From: Chamaecyparis obtusa
Lineage: Eukaryota > Streptophyta > Pinopsida > Cupressales > Cupressaceae
Assembly: GCA_027943335.1 (NCBI GenBank)
Contig: BSBK01000871.1
Location: 1,547,501-1,611,500, forward strand
Length of the DNA stretch: 64,000 nt
Direction: 5' to 3'
The notes below the pieces were generated by a model that had not been told where the DNA came from, did no database searches, and was given only the letters and a program-made list of their open reading frames with translations. Numbering within the stretch: position 1 is the stretch's first letter; every line of letters begins with the position of its first letter. Positions 1-12,052 of the stretch are shown in pieces. Both the position numbers and the translations under genes were made by a program.

Positions 1-1131
1 CTATCCCTATTTCTTTTCTTTGTTCTTCCTCTTTCTATCTTTCCTTTTCCTATCTTTCTCTTCCTGTATTTCTTTTTCTTTCCTTCCTCTCTCTGTCCTT
101 CCTCTTTTCCTGTCACCATACTATCCAAGTTTCCTTGAAAAGGATCACTCTCATCTAGTGAAGTGTCAAGGGTCACAGACACACCATAAATAAAGAAGTC
201 TGGTTGCTTGTTAACTTTTCTTGCTTCCATACTCTCCTCATTTGTCGTAGAGATTTCTCCCATTCCCAAAGGTGTAGGCTTGGTAGCTTTGGGAGGTAAA
301 GTCTTCTCAGGCATGTCGCTCATCATAATTTGATCCAATGCCTTCTGTGTGTCCTTAATTACTTCATCATATTTCCTCACTGTTATCTTTACATGTGTGG
401 CCTTAGTCCTTAGTAGGGGTTTCAACTCTTTAGTTATTCTCTCCCCTTTCCTGTATAGAAACTACAAGTAACATATATTCAATAGCCTTATTTATTAGTG
501 CCTCATCTTCAGTATGAGCCAAATTTTTTCCGATTTCTATCTTTCTATACCAATTTTTAGGAATATTGCCTTCAATCTCTAATGAATTCTTCTTAGAAAC
601 TAGAAAGTGCTCAATCACTATATCTTCAATCACTAATTGATTATCAAAATCATACATTTCATAATATCTATTCAATGTCTTCAAATTTCCATCTTTATTA
701 TTATTTTATACAGTATTTTTATATCTGGTTTCCATAGGTTTTCTGCCTTCTTCTATTCTACTTTCTCTTCTTTCTTCTCTGTCACCTTATCTTCTTTTCT
801 CTTAGCTTCTATTTCAACTTTTTTCTTCTTAGGGCTGCTAGGTCTGTTTGATCTTGTAGATCTCCTAGGTGTGCTCACAGGTGAATCCTCTTGATTTATC
901 TTCTCCGAGGGTGATTGATAAATCAATTACATCAGAAGTGGTACTTACTATCTTTTCTACTTCTTAAGGTGGAGGGGATTCAATCCTCATACTGGAAGAT
1001 CCTTCTGTCATCTTAGTTCTTACTTCTTGTAGTTGTTCCTTTGTGGTCCCAACCTTCATTGCCATTTCATCTACCATATTTTCTATCTTCCTCTTCCCTA
1101 TTTTTTTTATCTTGTTCTTCTCTAATCCTTG
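1..1131 (-). pseudogene. D-family ORF2, C-terminal part (broken)
   Basis: This is the downstream half of the D ORF2, separated from its upstream half (29880-31142) by element A. Read on the minus strand from 1131, the protein resumes where the upstream part stops. A short segment ending in a K/R-rich stretch, then MVDEMAMKVGTTKEQLQEVR, aligns with the ITFEILRIHGVTQEDLDKAR region of element H. Near 684-430 the reading frame resembles H residues about 530-610, with a shared tyrosine/glutamate-rich start, an IEH/IKH motif and an ATEED/HTEDE motif. Positions 1-130 encode a K/R/E-rich low-complexity tail like the H segment near 59780-59880. Function unknown. Several stops and at least one frame change make it a pseudogene. 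Confidence 0.75.
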
Positions 1132-1805
1132 TGATGTAGAAGCATCTCGGGTCCTTCGCAATCCTATGTCACGAAAAACATGCTTGAAGTTTTTTGTGTT
1201 GCTCAGTTCCTTCTTTGACTAAGTTGGTTTGGTATTTCTCAATTTCCTTTGTTCATTGGTGTTGGTTGGTTATCTCTCTGGTGCTCGGTAATTTCCCTAG
1301 CACTCGGTGATGCTTGTCTAGTGCTCGATTATGCTTGCTTACCGAGTTGTTTATTTTAGATTTATGTTGAAGCCAACTCTTGCATTTATTATTGGTTGTA
1401 GATTTAATGATGGCATCTATCATTGGGAAGCATGTGGACCTAGATCTGGTCATTCCTTCCATTGATGGTGGATCTAAAGGCCAACTTGTTCAATAGCCTC
1501 TTGTATAAATGTAGTTGTTTGGTTAGAGTTTAGGGAGTTAGTTCAGCTAGAGAATAGAAGTGAGAAGATCAAAGATTGTTGGCAGATCCTCACATGTTGG
1601 AGGACTTCTGTACTTGATTGTAATATATGGCCTAAACCAGGAAGGCCTTATAGTCTGACATGTATGAATCAATTGAAGTTAATATTTGAAAGATTCTGCA
1701 TTCTCTCTCTCACTTTTGTGTGTTGTTGCTTCTGCATGTGATCTCTGCAAGGTGGATCTAGTTAGGGTGTACCTGTGGCCCCTTTACCCATCCTCCCTTG
1801 CGTCA
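1132..1805 (+). repeat. 5' LTR of element A
   Basis: This 674-bp repeat matches 29202-29879 and, in reverse complement, 31526-32206 and 50279-50954. It begins TGATGTAGAAGC and ends CTTGCGTCA (CTTGCATCA in the other copy). A TATA-like TATAAAT lies at 1504-1510. The primer site follows 2 bp after the end. Confidence 0.9.
1504..1510 (+). promoter_or_regulatory. Putative TATA box in the element A 5' LTR
   Basis: TATAAAT is conserved at the same place in the 3' LTR (29574-29580) and on the minus strand in both E LTRs (31822-31828 and 50575-50581). Conservation in four LTR copies supports a core promoter role; no transcript data are available. Confidence 0.5.
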
Positions 1806-1807
1806 AG

Positions 1808-1819
1808 TGGTATCGGAGC
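1808..1819 (+). other. Primer-binding site of element A
   Basis: TGGTATCGGAGC lies 2 bp after the LTR and differs by one base from the plant initiator-methionine tRNA primer site TGGTATCAGAGC. It would prime minus-strand DNA synthesis. Confidence 0.85.
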
Positions 1820-1942
1820 TAAGGTGAGATCTTGATCTAGGTTTGCAAATTTAGGTTTGAGGGTTCCTTCTTGTCAAACCCTTGTTGATTTATTGTGGGG
1901 CAGCAGATTACAATTTGACCTACAATTGCAGAGGGTTTCAAG

Positions 1943-2960
1943 ATGATTCGTGGGAGGTGAGATGTGGTCCAGGATTGGTAGACATGTTGAGACAACTTGC
2001 TACAAGATTAGAAGTTGTTGAAACAACCCAGAGAAGAGGAAGACATCTTGAAGATGTTAGTGATGATGAAATTGAGGAAGAACAAGGTGATGTAGAACCT
2101 ACACCGGTGATGGATCAAGGTGAGGAAAGATTGTTGAAGGCTTTGAAAAATCTAAAGTCTACACCACACTTTAATCCTCCTGGTATAATGGAAAATTGGT
2201 TTCTGATGAATTGGCGGACCAGATCATCGAGATAGAAAAGTGCTTTGAATATGAAAATGTACCTAAGGAAAAGAAGGTGAAAATTTCAAGTACAAAGTTG
2301 AAAAGTCATGCATCCTTGTGGTGGGAACATCTACAGTTGAACAGAAAGAGGAAAGGAAAAGAAAAATCAAGGTATGGAATAAAATGGTGAATAAATTAAA
2401 AGGAAAGTTCTTAGCTTGTGATTATCAAATTAACCTAGTTAGGTGAATTTAAAGTTTGAGGAAGAAAGATAGCTTGGTAAAAGAATATATTGAGGAATTC
2501 TATAGATTAGATATCAAATCTGGACATGATGAAGATGATGTGGAAAGAATTTCTAGATACTTGAATGGTTTGAGAGTTTCCATCCAAGAAGAAATTAGTT
2601 TGGTTAAATTGGAGAACATTGAAGACGCTTATCAATTTGCATTGAAAGTTGAGGAGAAATTGAACAAGAAACATGAGCAAAGACAAAGAGGTAGAGGTCA
2701 AAGATTTCCTAGAGGAAGAGGTAGATCTTATAGTGAAAAATAGTAGATCTGAACCTAAAAATACAAGTTTGGATAAAGGCAAGACTGAGTGGAAACGTGA
2801 AAATGCATCTAGAGGTAGAGGCAGTAACTACTGAGGTGGTTATAACAGAGGTGGTTTCCAAGGAACTTGTTACAATTGTGGAGAAGAAGGACATAGATCA
2901 TTTGAGTGTACACATGGAAGTAAGAAGGTCGGTAACAGTAGAAATACTTTGGTGCAAGAA
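1943..2960 (+). pseudogene. Element A gag (capsid/nucleocapsid), frameshifted
   Basis: Gag packages the element RNA in virus-like particles. The likely start is the ATG at 1943, because the E copy has an ATG at the matching place (50155, minus) followed by the same reading. A 1-bp deletion near 1967 and further frame changes near 2185 and 2400 break it. The capsid part includes the SHASLWWEHL segment typical of gypsy retrotransposon gag. An R/G-rich linker near 2680-2840 leads to one CCHC zinc knuckle, CYNCGEEGHRSFEC, at 2868-2909. Protease follows without a clear boundary. Confidence 0.8.
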
Positions 2961-3632
2961 GAGTTAGCGAATGAACCTGAGAAGGAAAATAACTTCATGG
3001 TAAGGAGAGCAATTTGGAGTGAAAGTAATAAAGAAGATCTGGTAAGGAAAAGTTTGTTCAAGACTAGATGTAGAGTTTTTTATGAAGTTTGGAAGGTAAT
3101 CATTGACAGTGGTAGCTCAGAAAATCTAGCATCTGAGGAAATGGTTACAAAGTTGCAGTTGAAAAGGTTGGAACATCCAAAGCCCTATCAGATTTCATGG
3201 ATCAAAGATGAGCATACACTCTTGGTAAGTGAACAATGTTATGTGAATTTGAAAATTGGGAAAGTACTATGATAAGGTGTTATATGATATCATGACTATG
3301 GATTGTTGTCATATTTTATTGGGTATACCTTGGAAATAGGATAAACATTCTATATATGATGGGAGATTGCATAAGTATACTATTTGGGCTGATGGATGAA
3401 GACAAATATTGTTACCTTTGATTGAAGAACCTGTTAGTAATGTTTGTACATCTATGAAAGTTTTCTTGATGGAAGGAAGAAAGTTTGTTAAGGATTTGAA
3501 AAAGAATGATGTATGTTTTGTTGTGATTCCTAACAAACTGAGTAAGAAAATAGAGGATAGTGTTCCTAAGGAGATTGATATGTTACTCACCGAGTACAGC
3601 GAGATCATTTCTGATAATGTACCTAATGGTTT
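2961..3632 (+). pseudogene. Element A aspartic protease, broken
   Basis: The protease matures the gag-pol polyprotein. The catalytic motif IDSGSSENL is read at about 3103-3129, followed by a typical retropepsin domain with the HILLG segment near 3310. A frameshift near 3268 splits the domain, and the frame resumes at about 3409 toward EIISDNVPNG. Element B enters at 3634/3635, and the reading continues after it at 19001. E carries the same region at 48512-49180 on the minus strand. Confidence 0.8.
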
Positions 3633-3634
3633 TC

Positions 3635-4916
3635 TGTAATACCCCAAAAATGGGCTATAAGTTCATTAACCTCCTATATCGACATATCGAATGAAATCGA
3701 CATCGAAGTCCTAACCTAAGGCACATCTGAACATCATCAAATCCTAATTGATTATCTCAAATTCTGCATCGGGGAATATTCCTAATTATCCTAGTTATCT
3801 TTGATTTAATGATTATTTGGCAATAAATCCTATTTATTCTAAAGTTTAATTAATTGAATATTCTCAATATTTAATTAATTAAGTTTAATTCTGCCACTTA
3901 ATTATTTAATTGAATTTAATTATATTTATTCCTAATTATTATTATTTAAATTTGACAATAAATCAAAATTCCTATCATTAATTGATTAAATTCTTATTTA
4001 ATTAATTAAAGTGAGTTGTCATATTTGATGATATTATTTTTGAATAAAAGTTTGATTAAATGATTGATTAACCCATAAATCAATTGTTTTATTTCCAAAA
4101 TCAGTTAAGTTGAGAATAAATCACTTTATTTATTTATTAATTCATAATTATCCATGTGCACAATCAAAGAGCAGTTAAACTCCAAATCAGAAAATCAATG
4201 CAAGTTATTGACTTTTTGGAACTCAACATCATTTTTGAGTTTTAAAATTGATCTAAACTTCTAATTTGAGTTAAAAAGCTATTTTTGCATGATTTGCATG
4301 TTTTTGTGAATTAAATTATCTTTATTTAAAAATAACTCAAAAATCAAGTTGAATTTATTTGAGCGATTTATGGCTTTTTTTCATGCACCTCCAAAGCCTT
4401 GGATTTCTATAAAATCAAGGCTCAGCTCTTCATAATTCATCTCATAATTTTGCAAGCTTACTTTGCCAAAGTCGTCTATGAATTGCACAACTATTTTGAA
4501 GAATTAGAATTTAGAGAATCAAAGCTTATTGCGAATCAAGGCTATTGTGAGATCAATTTTTTTTTTTACATTCATTTAGATTCATTTTCATATCATTGTT
4601 AGATCATTTAGCATATCAGAGCATATCAGTTTTTACATATCATTTTTCATCTTATTGCATAGAAAATATCCAAAAAAAATATAGATTAATTGCATTCATA
4701 TTTCATATCATTTTTGCATTCAAATCCTTCATTTAGGTGTTTTCTAGGTCACTGATCTCGATTCCAATTTGAGAACATCAATCTCGCACCTATTAGAAGG
4801 CAATAGATCGCTTGGTTAGATTAGATTTCAATTTTGCACGATTTTGATTATTGCTAACCTCTAATGTTTTACTGAAGTGTTGTGTCTACAGATCAGGTAC
4901 AATTTTCACACACACA
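3635..4916 (+). repeat. 5' LTR of element B
   Basis: This repeat starts TGTAATACCCC and ends in a short CA run, and is nearly identical to 17706-19000. Positions 3840-4020 are extremely AT-rich with repeated TTAATTAATT. A TATA-like box lies at 4408-4415. Confidence 0.92.
4408..4415 (+). promoter_or_regulatory. Putative TATA box in the element B 5' LTR
   Basis: TATAAAAT is found at the same place in both LTRs (18478-18485 in the 3' copy), about 500 bp before the LTR end. Promoter role is inferred. Confidence 0.5.
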
Positions 4917-4920
4917 TTTC

Positions 4921-4938
4921 TGGCACCCACCGTGGTGC
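4921..4938 (+). other. Primer-binding site of element B
   Basis: TGGCACCCACCGTGGTGC follows the LTR by 4 bp. It resembles the TGGCGCCCACCGTGGGGC type primer site I recall from plant Tat elements, with two differences (one CpG to CA). The tRNA partner is not resolved here. Confidence 0.65.
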
Positions 4939-7846
4939 AACCCACCTTTACATGCTAGTTTTGATTATTTTGGGGAGCTAAAACCCTAAAGTTTCAAAGA
5001 TTTAATTTTATCTCCCAAATGGATTAGATTTTTGCTTTGAATTTTTTTTTGTAGGTTGGACACATATCAGGGAAGCTACAATAAAAAATTCAGAATTTTT
5101 TGAGATGTTTTGAATTTTTAATAATTTTTTCTTGAAATTTCAGAAAAAATTAATATCTGGTGCAAATCAGCATATTTTTCAGAATTTTTATATTTTTAGA
5201 AAGCTCTTTAAATTATACAGGGGGGTCCATTCTTTGTGTTTTAAAATTTGGATGCAATATAATAGCTCAAATAGTCAATTTACAAAAATTGGTCTATTTT
5301 GATAAAATGGGTCTCTAGGGCACAAATGAAGAGATTTTTTTAAAATTTTTACATTTTTGGAAAGCTCTCTATTTTTTAGTAGGGGTCTCTATTTTGAATT
5401 TTTATTTTTGTGGCCAGAATCATAAAAAAAAAATTAGATCTTGTTGACTAGGTCAAATGCAGCAAAAAAAATAAAATTTTATGATGGGTATGCACTTATT
5501 TTTTTTACATGGTTCAATGAATGATATGAGTTGTCATTTGAGTTAATTACTGATTATTATTGCTGATAATAATTGATTTTTAGAGCTAACCCTATGGTTT
5601 TCATAAGTTGAATATATGTTGCATATCTTGTTTGCTTGTTGGAGAGTTCGTCACTTGCTTGCATGGAAAAGCTCAACAAGAATTGCTAAAAATTAGGTAA
5701 AATCTACTAAGCGCATTGCGAGGATCCTAGGTATTTTCCTTCATCTAATAACATTTCGATTTGGACTTAAAATAAATCTCTTATGTGTTTGGCTTGTGTG
5801 CATCTTTTCATGCTTTTGTCTATTTCTACACACTTGCATAATTGATACTATGTTGTGACCCCTTAAGGATTCATTAAGTAGTCTTAGATACTTGTGATTG
5901 ATCTTGATTTCTATCTTAGGTTATTGGACTCGCTAATCCACCGACCCCTCATTCCACCCCGTGGTTGCAAGGTTAGCGCCACATTAAAGGGGAGGGGTCA
6001 ACAGGACAGAATCGTTAAGTGTTCCACTTGGCAACCCATTTATGCTTTTAGGAACTCACTTGTTTTCTAAGTTGGGGACTCATTTTTAGCTTGTGAGGGG
6101 TTAATTGTTCCACCTTGTGGACTCACCTCATATTCACTTTAAGCGTTAAGTGTTCCTCTTTCTGCTTTTGGGTACTTTTGGTAGATTTACTTTCAGAAAT
6201 ATATCTATGAAAACATAGTAATTAGGCCCTATGAACACTATTTGTGATTCTTGAGAGATTGGATTCCTAGTAAAATCCTTCTTAATGATGGAATCCTTCT
6301 AGGTATGGAGGATACTTAGTGTGTCTCATGTTCTACTTGGTCCGTGTGTCTTCCCTTATTGATAGATACATTCTCTCTCCGGAGGGGTTGATAGATCATG
6401 TGGGGTTGATATCATAAACCTTGGTGAGATAATCTTCATCTTAGCATGTCGAATTTATCTACCTACTTTGTGTGGGTTAAAAGTGAAAAGACATCAAACC
6501 CTTGGATCTGGAGCCAAGTCCCCTTGTGGTATACTATTGTGAGTCACCTTTAGAGAGGGTTAACCGTAGTAGACAATCCCTTCACAAGGCAAACTGCGTT
6601 GACAGAAACTCAAGCGGTAATAGCCATTTTTTCCATGGTAGTGACAACCACTATATAAATGTCCTTGTGGAAGAAATCTCCATGGGTATGGTTCATTGTT
6701 GGGTTGTCAGATCTCCCTAGCAGCTCCTGAAGATTAAGTTCTCAGACTGTGTCAAAACCCTAGTGCGTCAGGATTGGAGTTCACCCCTTTGGATCATAAA
6801 AGTTGCAGAGTCAAACCATTACTAAAAACCCTAGCGAGGCCAAATTTTCATTTTATAGGGTATATGTGCATTATTGCAAAACATTTTTGGAACATACACA
6901 ATTAGCACTTTTGAGGATTAGAACGAATAAGTCACTTGATTGTTCATGTGCAAGGTTTCTTTTTCCCTTGTTCATTGTTTTTAGACATGCTTGAAATCAC
7001 TTGCTTGCTATTTTGTGTGCTTGCTTATCTATCTAGTTACTGAAAATGAACAAATCTGTTACAATTCTCAAATCTAGACATTGAAATTTGCAAACAATTC
7101 AAATTTGAAAACTCAAAATTTGCAAAATCTGAAGTAAAATCCTTTTTTGGAGTTAAAAGTCAACTCAGGATGTCAGAAATTCATACAAGTTTCTATCAAG
7201 TGTCATTTCATTACAGCCCATTTGTCTTATGATTGAGTAGCTAGTGTCGTATGAGTTTTCATGCCAGCAAATTCTCAAAGTCAAAATCTTGCAACTATCG
7301 TATGAGATTTTCAAGTGTCATTTCAATGGCTACCCACTGTCGTACGAGTTTTGCAACTGTCATTTCATAGCATACCCACTGTCATAGGAGTTTGCAGAGT
7401 GTCATTTGGGAAATTGTTGAGAGTTGTCAGAAAATTGTCAGAATTGCCTGATATTTAGCTTTTTCAGCCTAATTTCAGAATCTATCAAATGAATCACTGT
7501 GTCAGGAATAGAGTAGTAGCTATTGAGAATCCAATCATTTTCCTAAAGTGGCCTTTTGAATCCAATTCAACCTTTTGTTTAATTGATTTGAGTCTTTATC
7601 ATCTTGTGTCAAAACCTTGTCATAACTATCAATCTTCAATCAATCATCAAACTGACTAAGTGTTGTGATATCTTGTCCGCTATCTTTTGGGAACCTACCC
7701 ATACATCTAGGGCACAATATCCTTCATCCACATCTAATCGAATCTTCAAATCAATCAAACCTTGACAAGGTTGCGTCATCTGATCATCTTGATTCAATTC
7801 ATTCTTCGGTTATCTGGATCTTATTCTTTTGTTTCACTTGAGGTTA
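4939..7846 (+). other. Long untranslated leader of element B
   Basis: About 2.9 kb lies between primer site and gag ATG with no convincing coding frame. Long leaders are usual in Tat elements. It contains T-rich stretches (5040-5500) and a short tandem repeat with an exact 42-bp period at 7315-7410. The short open frames here (for example 6502-6720 and 6803-6994) lack homology or supporting context and I do not call them genes. Confidence 0.6.
7315..7410 (+). repeat. 42-bp tandem repeat in the element B leader
   Basis: TGTCATTT recurs at 7316, 7358 and 7400, each time followed (for the first two) by a CCCACTGTC..GAGTTT segment, giving about 2.3 units of 42 bp. A more diverged related copy begins near 7200. 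Confidence 0.65.
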
Positions 7847-9640
7847 ATGGTGGAGACTAGAGCTTCCTCTCACAAGAAATCTATCACCGCTCTCCAAACT
7901 CCAACTCTTGAGCAACTCATCAATTCTGGTCTTTACGAGGATGATGGTCTTGGCAACTATCGATTAAAATCTAGTTACATACCTCGTCCATCAACTCATG
8001 GAGGTACTCAACATACCCCTCATCAATCTAATCTAGGGAGTCCACAAACTCCTACCATGTCTCAAGTAGGGAAAAATTTTGGCTCTCAAAGAGCTCAATC
8101 TCAACATGGTGCAAATCAGGAACCCACACCTGAAGAAATTGCTCAATATCAAAATGATGATAACTTCAAACGAATGATGAAGCATTTCTTGAAAGAAGAT
8201 AGAGAAGCATACTTTTTACAATTAGCTCATCAAGGAGCTAAACTTCCTCCCAACTTTAATGTTGAAGACATCATTACACATGAGGAAGAGAATCCACTCA
8301 CAGCTATGATGAAACAGATGCATGCTATACAAGTTGAACTTAACAATCTTAAGAAAGAGAAGGAACCTAAAGAGTTCTCCATGGAGGCTCTATGTCCTTT
8401 TCCATTTGACAAAGACTTGTACATGCCACCATTTCCAAAAAGAGTGGAGATGCCGAAGTATGATAAATATGATTGGCAATCAGACCCTCAAGATCATGTC
8501 AGGGAATTTTGTAGACAATCAATGGAGTTCATGCATGAATCAACCTACCTTATGCACCTCTTTCCTAGATCTTTGGGAGGAGCATCCATTCATTGGTTTT
8601 CAAAATTGTCTTCTACTATCAAAACTTTTGAGGAGTTGATCAAATTTTTTTATCAACAATACTCCTACAATATTCAGCACCCGATCACCATGATCGATAT
8701 CTGTAATCTCAAGCAATATCCAGGGGAACCATTCCTAACATTTCTCAAGAGATGGAGGAAGAAGTTCTCTCTATATGCCAGACCTATTCCAAAAATAGGA
8801 AAATTGGAAATCTTCATCAACAACCTTGTTCCATAAATCAATTATCCTCTACAAATGCAAGATCATATATCTTTTGATAAGATGGTGGATAATGCTATTA
8901 AAATAAAAAAAGTGCTTGTGAAAAAAGGAGAAATCACACTTCAAAAAGACAAGTACGAATCAAGATCCAGTTCTAAAGACAGGAACAAAAATTGGAACAA
9001 GAATAAGGGCATCGTCACATATGGCATTGTTGACACTATCCATGCCCCATCAAAGGCACCAGCCTACAATATCACTCTTAGCACTCAAGCCATTAAAGCT
9101 TCAGAGAAAAAGTCTTCTGAACCATCTCAAAAGAATCCAGAATACAAAAGATGGGATAAACATCAAAATTTTACTCCTCTGGGAGAGTCTTTAGAATCAA
9201 CTATGAAAACTCTACTAGCTGATAACATCATCTCTTTACCACCAATCTGACCAAATGATCAGGACCCCAAACCAAAATGGTGGAGAGGAAATGAATTCTA
9301 TGATTTCCATTGGAGTAAAGGTCACAAAACTAATAATTGCTAGTACTTGAAGCATACCATTCAAGATCTAATCGATAGTGGAGACATCACAATTGACAAT
9401 CCCTAGAGCAATAATGATCATACATCATTCACGGAACCATTTTTGAAACATGGTCAAGAAGTTTCAACTTCTCAACCTACTATGGGGGCAAAAGTCAACT
9501 ATGCCTACCCTGGAAATAATGTTGTCATCAATATGGTTGAACCATGTCTCTCTAAAAGTTACAATGTCATCACAATCGTATGAAGACACAGAGATCATTC
9601 CTCAACTAACACAATTACTCGATCACAAGCTCAAACACAT
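7847..9640 (+). pseudogene. Element B gag, with stops
   Basis: The chosen start is the ATG at 7847 (MVETRASSHKK); an upstream in-frame codon at 7829 is not needed. The capsid part near 8420-8840 has the retrotransposon-gag pattern, including DPQDHVREF, a GGASIHWF segment and an LKRWRKKF segment. It runs through a stop at 8834-8836 in the same frame. Near 9295-9360 the reading FHWSKGHKTNNC followed by LKHTIQDLI resembles the single Tat-type zinc finger, with its first cysteine lost and a stop after the last cysteine. The frame then continues into the protease region. Confidence 0.8.
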
Positions 9641-12052
9641 CTGAAAGGACAAATCCCAAATTCATCAAATGTCCCTAAGGTGCCCTTCAATCTTTCATTT
9701 GCTTCTAAACAGAAGGCTGATTCCAAATCTTCCAATCCAAAGGATATAAGGCATACATCTTATAGCATTGTCCAACAACTCCAACACACTAATGCAAAAA
9801 TCTCCATGTTTGAGTTGCTTCGAATATCTCCAGCTCATAGAGCCATTCTCAATAAAGCTTTTCTCGGTTCCAATGTTCTTGATGACCTTGATTTAGATAG
9901 GTTCCAGACTATGGTGGGACATCTTACATCTCTGCAATATATCTCCTTTTTAGAGGAAGATGACAACTCCTTAAGTCACCCACATAATCAGCCTTTGCAT
10001 ATAGAAGTCTTAATCTAGAACCATAGAGTTGAACATGTGTTGATAGATGGGGGTGTTGGCCTAAACATTTGTTCTTATAGCTTGATCACACAATTGGGAT
10101 TTTCAGAATTGGCTATTGATCCTAGAAAGAAAATAACTATCAAAGCCTATGATGAAAAAGAAAGATCTTCTAAAGGCACCATTATCTTACCTATCAAAGT
10201 GGGTCCAGTTATCAAAGATACCATCTATCAAGTGCTTGATCTAACTTTGGCCTACAACGTCCTTCTAGGGAGACCATGGATACATGACATGCAAGCTATT
10301 CCTTCTACATACCATCAATGTTTGAAGTTTCCTTATGAAGGAGTAGAGGTTACTATCCCTCTAGATCTGAATACAACTTGCAACACCTTGAAGGAAAGTG
10401 CAGATAAGCTTGTACCTAATAATAGAGAATCTTCCATTGAACCAACTAAAGAAGCATCCACATCTAAAATGGAAGATCTTGCAAAAGAGGTTAATATCAA
10501 AGAAAATAGTATGGGAGAATATACTATCAAGCCAGTCTTATCTTTGACATCTCTCCCTATCTCACCTAAGTCTTATGGGAAATCTTTAAAACAATCCAAG
10601 CCCGAACCTAAGGAACCTCTTGAAGCATATAAAAAGAATTTTGTAGTAGAACAAGTATCCAAGAAAGAATTTGAAGAGGATGATGCTGTGCTATCATGGC
10701 TTTACAAAGATGAACCTGAATCTCAAGTTGTTCAAACTGGTGACTCTACAGTATCCAAACTCCCTTCTAAGTTGTATGGTCCAGGAGATAAATTAATAGC
10801 TAAGATGGGATATTCAGGTAAAGGACCTCTAGGAATCAAAGGAAAAGATCTTGAGGCACCTCTCCCACATACTGGTAGAGAAAATCAAGATAAAGTTGGC
10901 TTAGGCTTTAAGAAGAAACCCTATCACATCAAAGGTAATTGCTCTCATGTCATAGAGAAGATCACACCAGGAGAACCTCTTCTTAAGAAAGAAGAAAAAG
11001 AATCATCAGATTGTGATTCAGACAGCTCAGAACTCATCCCCTATGAAAAATTGCCTAAGGAAATCAAAGACCTTCTTGATGATAAAGATGATCTAATCAA
11101 AAGAATTAATGTAGTAGAAACACAAGAACCTACTATCAACCAAGAGATAGTTGCAACACAAGAACCAGCTAATCTTGAAAACAATCAAGAAGAGGGAGGT
11201 GGTAGTGATTCTAAGATAGATTCCCATGATTATGAATTCAAATCAGAATCTAAGGGTAACCCTTCTTGGGGTATTCACCCTGACTTTACTCATGTTCTAA
11301 GATTTCCTAGAGATCCTGAATCAAAAGCTGAATCAAATGACTATGAATGGGGAGCCATTCCAGAACCAGATGAAGATGAACTTATTACAGAGAAACATGT
11401 TGATGTTATTCACCAATATGTACCTAATCCCAATGTGAGTCTAGAGTGAAATGATGAACCTATCGAGTCTAATCTACCTATGGATGAATTGAAATCCCAT
11501 GATGACATTGAGCCTATTCCTGAATTGAATATCTTAAGTTGTAATATCACCTTTGAACTCGAGCCTTGGGTTAGGACCAATGATGATAGATCCATATTTG
11601 TAAACACTATCTCCCAATCTTTCCCTACTTTGACTATCCAATATCCAGAACTTATTGATCAAACCTCCACAAATACGAGCCATGGTATTTATACCTTCCC
11701 CAATGACTATGCCCTTGCTTACTACCTAAATGCAGTTGAGCCTATGAGTACTTCCATCAGTGAACTGAGCATCAGCATGACCGAGTTGGACATCAAATAT
11801 CTTAGTCAGAAAAATAAGAATAAAAAGAAAAAGAAAAAGAGTTCTGAGGGTGAAAACCACTTTGTGGCAGTCTCAAAACCTACAAAAGTAAAAATAAAAG
11901 ATGTATCCAAAGGTGAAAAACTCTTCAAGGCACCTAAGGATGAGATATTTGATGTCCTTCCAAGTCATTTACAGGACAGATCTCCAGTTCTAATTGATCC
12001 ACTCAATCCATCAATTTGCGTACAACAGAGGAACCACAATTGGTACATGTAG
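9641..12052 (+). pseudogene. Element B protease and acidic linker with G-patch-like motif
   Basis: The protease active site reads VLIDGGVGLNI at about 10037-10070, a DGG variant of the usual D-S/T-G. The domain closes with LLGRPWIHD near 10270. After it comes a long charged linker, rich in E, K and S, with few stops. At about 10800-10910 the linker carries KMGYSGKGPLGIKGKD and, after a gap, KVGLGFKKK: the spaced glycines and aromatic residue fit a G-patch, an RNA-binding motif known next to some retroviral proteases. The frame ends at 12052 and the pol frame, one base back, overlaps from 12016. One long stop-free stretch spans 10037-11449. Confidence 0.75.

Noticed and set aside
1..130. Polypyrimidine tract as a simple repeat
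   Set aside because: It reads as the K/R/E-rich low-complexity part of D ORF2 on the minus strand, matching a similar stretch in H.
4399..4602. Open frame in the B 5' LTR
   Set aside because: It lies in the LTR, is not matched as an open frame of the same length in the 3' LTR, and has no homology I recognise.
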